NCBI GenBank assembly: GCA_027315255.1
Contig: DAHUYL010000056.1
Location: 47,831 to 111,830 of the forward strand
Direction: 5' to 3'
DNA: 64,000 bases
Origin: Solirubrobacterales bacterium
GTDB taxonomy: Bacteria > Actinomycetota > Thermoleophilia > Solirubrobacterales > Solirubrobacteraceae
The notes beneath the pieces were generated by a model that was not told where the DNA came from, searched no databases, and worked only from the letters and a program-made list of their open reading frames with translations. Both the position numbers and the translations under genes were made by a program. Every line of letters starts with the position of its first letter. The stretch's first letter is position 1. This document shows, one piece after another, positions 61,845 to 64,000 of this stretch.

Positions 61845-62870
61845 TCAGTCGGCGTCGTCGTCCGAGGGACCGCGGCCACCGCCGGTGGTGCGGCTGCGCA
61901 ACCAGTCCGCGGCCTGCTCGGCGAGCCCGCCGACCTGGTTGCCCAGGTTGGCGACGTTGTCGCCGACCTCGCGGAACAGCGAGCGGAAGCGCTCGGCGTA
62001 GTACTCCATCGCGTCGCCGGCTTCCTCGCGCACGCTCTCCTTCTGGTCGCGGGTCCGGTACTCGCCGCGCAGGATGCGATCGTAGTCGCCGCCCTGGACC
62101 CACTTCATGATCTCCGACACGCGCCGCACCGCGTACGCGTGCGTCTGGCCGATCTCGTTGAAGAAGCGCCGCACGCGGTCGCTGGGGTCGTCCCAGCTCT
62201 CGTACGCCGCCGCCTGCGACATGAACGCATCCAGGTCGAGGTCCTCGGCCGGCAGGCCGCCGGCCGTCACCATCAGCGTCCGGCAGACGATCTGCGGGTC
62301 GCGCACGGCGAGCACCGCGGCGCGGTCACAGCTCAGCTCGGTCGCGCGATACCACTCGAGCAGCACCGCCCGGACGGCCATGAACGGGATCCCGACGAAC
62401 GGAAGCGGGCTGGCGCCCGCGCTCAGCAGGATGTTGAGTGCCGTCACGTACACCATGTGGTCGGACAGGATGTGGCCGAGCTCGTGTGCGATCACGGCCC
62501 GCTGCTCGCCGGGCCCGAGCCGCTTCACGAACCCGGCATCGACCACGATGATCGGCTTCTGGGAGCCGATCGTGGCCGCCAGTCCGAGCACGTTGCGGGT
62601 GACGTACAGGTCGTACACGTCGGGCATGTCGAGCACCCGGCAGGCGAACTCGTGCGCCGCGTACAGCTCGGGGAGCTGCCGCTCGGAGACCTTGATCGAG
62701 GTGCCCAGGTAGAACTGGCGCAGCGCGCGCTCGTACCGCCACTCGATCAGCTTTCGCACGACCTTGTCGAGCATCGGGATCGACTTCAGCGCCGCGGTCG
62801 CGGCCCGGTCCGCCGGATGCTCGTACGCCTTCGGCGAGATGTTGGTGAACGGCTCGACGCTGTCGGGCAG
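61845..62870 (-). CDS. M48-family metalloprotease (HtpX-like domain), unusual start
   Basis: Zinc protease with AVIAHELGHILSDH (HExxH) and the third ligand Glu in YRATELSCDRAAVLAV. Two hydrophobic segments lie near NILLSAGASPLPFVGIPFMAV, so it may be membrane-associated. A long helical tail ends in acidic residues. Clearly coding sequence (DSVEPFTNISPKAYEHPADRAA in pieces) continues about 35 codons upstream of the first ATG (62774). An in-frame TGA at 62885 limits it, and no ATG, GTG or TTG lies between. CTG 62870 or ATC 62879 are the only starts I can propose; I give CTG. Confidence 0.82.
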   Translation of the reverse strand: MPDSVEPFTNISPKAYEHPADRAATAALKSIPMLDKVVRKLIEWRYERALRQFYLGTSIKVSERQLPELYAAHEFACRVLDMPDVYDLYVTRNVLGLAATIGSQKPIIVVDAGFVKRLGPGEQRAVIAHELGHILSDHMVYVTALNILLSAGASPLPFVGIPFMAVRAVLLEWYRATELSCDRAAVLAVRDPQIVCRTLMVTAGGLPAEDLDLDAFMSQAAAYESWDDPSDRVRRFFNEIGQTHAYAVRRVSEIMKWVQGGDYDRILRGEYRTRDQKESVREEAGDAMEYYAERFRSLFREVGDNVANLGNQVGGLAEQAADWLRSRTTGGGRGPSDDDAD

Positions 62871-62885
62871 GAACTCGATCGCTCA

Positions 62886-62891
62886 AGCCTA
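62886..62891 (-). promoter_or_regulatory. -10 box of M48 gene
   Basis: TAGGCT on the minus strand ends exactly 6 nt before the in-frame ATC at 62879, the same geometry as leaderless genes in this window. Confidence 0.4.
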
Positions 62892-62929
62892 CTCGCTCCG
62901 CTCGGGCGTCGGCCCCGGGGGCTATTCGC

Positions 62930-63943
62930 TCAGGCGGGAACCGCCGGCGGAAGTCCGAAGCGGGCCACCAGCTCGCTGCCGTCGAACCGGCTCAGCTCGG
63001 AGATTCGATCACCCGCCAGCGTGAGCACGAACACGCCGGTGCCGGTTGCGACCGTGGCGCCGGGTTCGGCGATGTAGGCCCCGAACGCAGGCTGTCCGTT
63101 CGCGCGGGCCGGCAGCAGGATCAGCCGGCCCCCGCTTCGCCGCGTCGCGCTGACATGCCGGAGGAACTCGGCGCACGCGGCACGGCCCACGTACTCGAGC
63201 GGCTCGGGCGGCATCGTCACGAGCGCGTCGTCGGTCAACAGCGCGATCACCCGATCCATGTCGCCGCGCTCGAACGCGTCGGCGAACGTGCTCGCGAGCT
63301 CGCGCTCGAGCGCCGATCCGGGCGCGGGCGCGCGCTCGCGCGGTGGCGCCATGCGTGCCTCGAGCGCCGCGCGAGCGCGCTGCAGGGCGCTGTTGACCGT
63401 CGCCTCGCTGATGTTCAGCGCGGCCGCGACCTCGGCTGCGCGGAAGCCGAGCACGTCGCGCAGCACGAGCGCGGCCCGCTGGTTCAGCGTCAGACGCTGG
63501 AGCTCGGCGATGAACGCCAGCCCGACCGCCTCACGCATCTCGTAGCGCGCGTCCGGGCCGGGCGCCGCGTCCGGGACGCCGTCGAGCAGCTCGTCCGGGT
63601 ATGGCTGCAGGTAGGTCAGCTCGGTCAGCCGGGTCGGGGGCGGCGGCTTGAACGGCAGCCCGGGGCCGGTCGTCCGCGGCCGCCGCTCCTGGTCACGCAG
63701 CATGTTGAAGCAACGGTTGGTGGCGATCCGGTACAGCCACGCGCGCAGCGACGCGCGCTCCTCGAAGCCGTCGAGCCCGCGCCACGCCGAGACGAGCGTC
63801 TCCTGGAGCGCATCCTCGGCGTCCTGGAGCGATCCGAGGATCCGATAGCAGTGCAGCTGCAGCTCGCGCCGGAACGGTGCGGTCAGCTCGGCGAACGCCG
63901 ACTCGCTGCCGGCACGAGCGCGCTCGAGTGCGATCCGGGTCAC
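62930..63943 (-). CDS. ECF sigma factor with SnoaL-like C-terminal domain (SigG/SigJ-like)
   Basis: A 337-residue sigma factor. Region 2 shows RRELQLHCYRILGSLQDAEDALQETLVSAWRGL and WLYRIATNRCFNMLRD; region 4 shows LNQRAALVLRDVLGFRAAEVAAALNISEATVNSALQRARA. A C-terminal SnoaL/NTF2-like domain (FADAFERGDMDRVIALLTDDALVTMPP) follows, as in ECF families that need no separate anti-sigma factor and are controlled by this tail. The start is GTG 63943. It lies just upstream of the M48 gene. The inducing signal is unknown. Confidence 0.93.
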   Translation of the reverse strand: MTRIALERARAGSESAFAELTAPFRRELQLHCYRILGSLQDAEDALQETLVSAWRGLDGFEERASLRAWLYRIATNRCFNMLRDQERRPRTTGPGLPFKPPPPTRLTELTYLQPYPDELLDGVPDAAPGPDARYEMREAVGLAFIAELQRLTLNQRAALVLRDVLGFRAAEVAAALNISEATVNSALQRARAALEARMAPPRERAPAPGSALERELASTFADAFERGDMDRVIALLTDDALVTMPPEPLEYVGRAACAEFLRHVSATRRSGGRLILLPARANGQPAFGAYIAEPGATVATGTGVFVLTLAGDRISELSRFDGSELVARFGLPPAVPA

Positions 63944-64000
63944 GCGGGTGATCTTCGCATCTGGGTGGATCGGGAGGTCGGTGCTGTGCGGGCTCGATCA

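Overview
The window is high-GC DNA (my estimate is about 70% by eye) with codon use, gene types and signals of a deep-branching actinobacterium. Thermoleophilia/Solirubrobacterales is my best guess. Supporting signs are an actinobacterial integration host factor (mIHF), a YrbE/MlaE permease pair with a Mkl-type ATPase, many GTG/TTG starts, 4-bp ATGA/GTGA/TTGA gene overlaps, and many genes with a TANNNT -10 box exactly 6 or 8 nt before the start codon (leaderless-mRNA signature). I see no rRNA, tRNA, CRISPR array or complete mobile element.

Layout. 1-5.3 kb: partial GAF-type activator, glutamine-dependent NAD synthase, eukaryote-type UDP-glucose pyrophosphorylase, CYTH protein, orphan NarL-type response regulator. 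5.4-10.5 kb: secreted peptidoglycan-binding protein, a drug-efflux MFS/TetR operon with a clear operator, an EamA transporter. 10.5-14.4 kb: secreted beta-propeller, FHA-HtrA protease, a structured intergenic repeat. 14.7-18.3 kb: a light/B12 (CarH-like) regulator beside an SRPBCC-SDR operon and a truncated flavoprotein remnant, then a BrkB-type membrane protein. 18.4-21.5 kb: a decayed hydroxy-acid oxidase and type III glutamine synthetase. 22.7-28.8 kb: a possible lipid-transport operon (two MlaE-type permeases, ATPase, RND protein, redoxin-like protein, small membrane protein) with no MCE protein. 28.8-34.6 kb: mIHF, an alpha-oxoamine synthase, AlkA-like glycosylase, and an ABC importer whose binding protein has a strange Ser/Thr/Arg-rich middle. 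34.7-39 kb: EXORDIUM-like secreted protein, Gfo/Idh/MocA oxidoreductase, AbrB-PIN toxin-antitoxin pair. 39-49.7 kb: MoxR/VWA pair, membrane protein, a large PAS-GGDEF-EAL protein, C5-epimerase-like secreted protein, acyl-CoA dehydrogenase. 49.8-59 kb: GNAT, two tandem M29 aminopeptidases and a compact histidine-utilisation operon (hutH-hutU-def-hutF-hutI). 59-64 kb: autoregulated PadR, secreted glycosidase-like protein, M48 protease, ECF sigma factor with a SnoaL-like tail.

The most interesting systems are: (1) the hut operon, which makes N-formylglutamate through HutF, has no hutG, but carries a peptide-deformylase-family gene overlapping both neighbours; (2) the MlaE-MlaE-ATPase-RND operon without MCE; (3) the ABC binding protein with its central lobe replaced by low-complexity sequence; (4) pervasive leaderless signals, including genes that appear to start at CTG or ATC.
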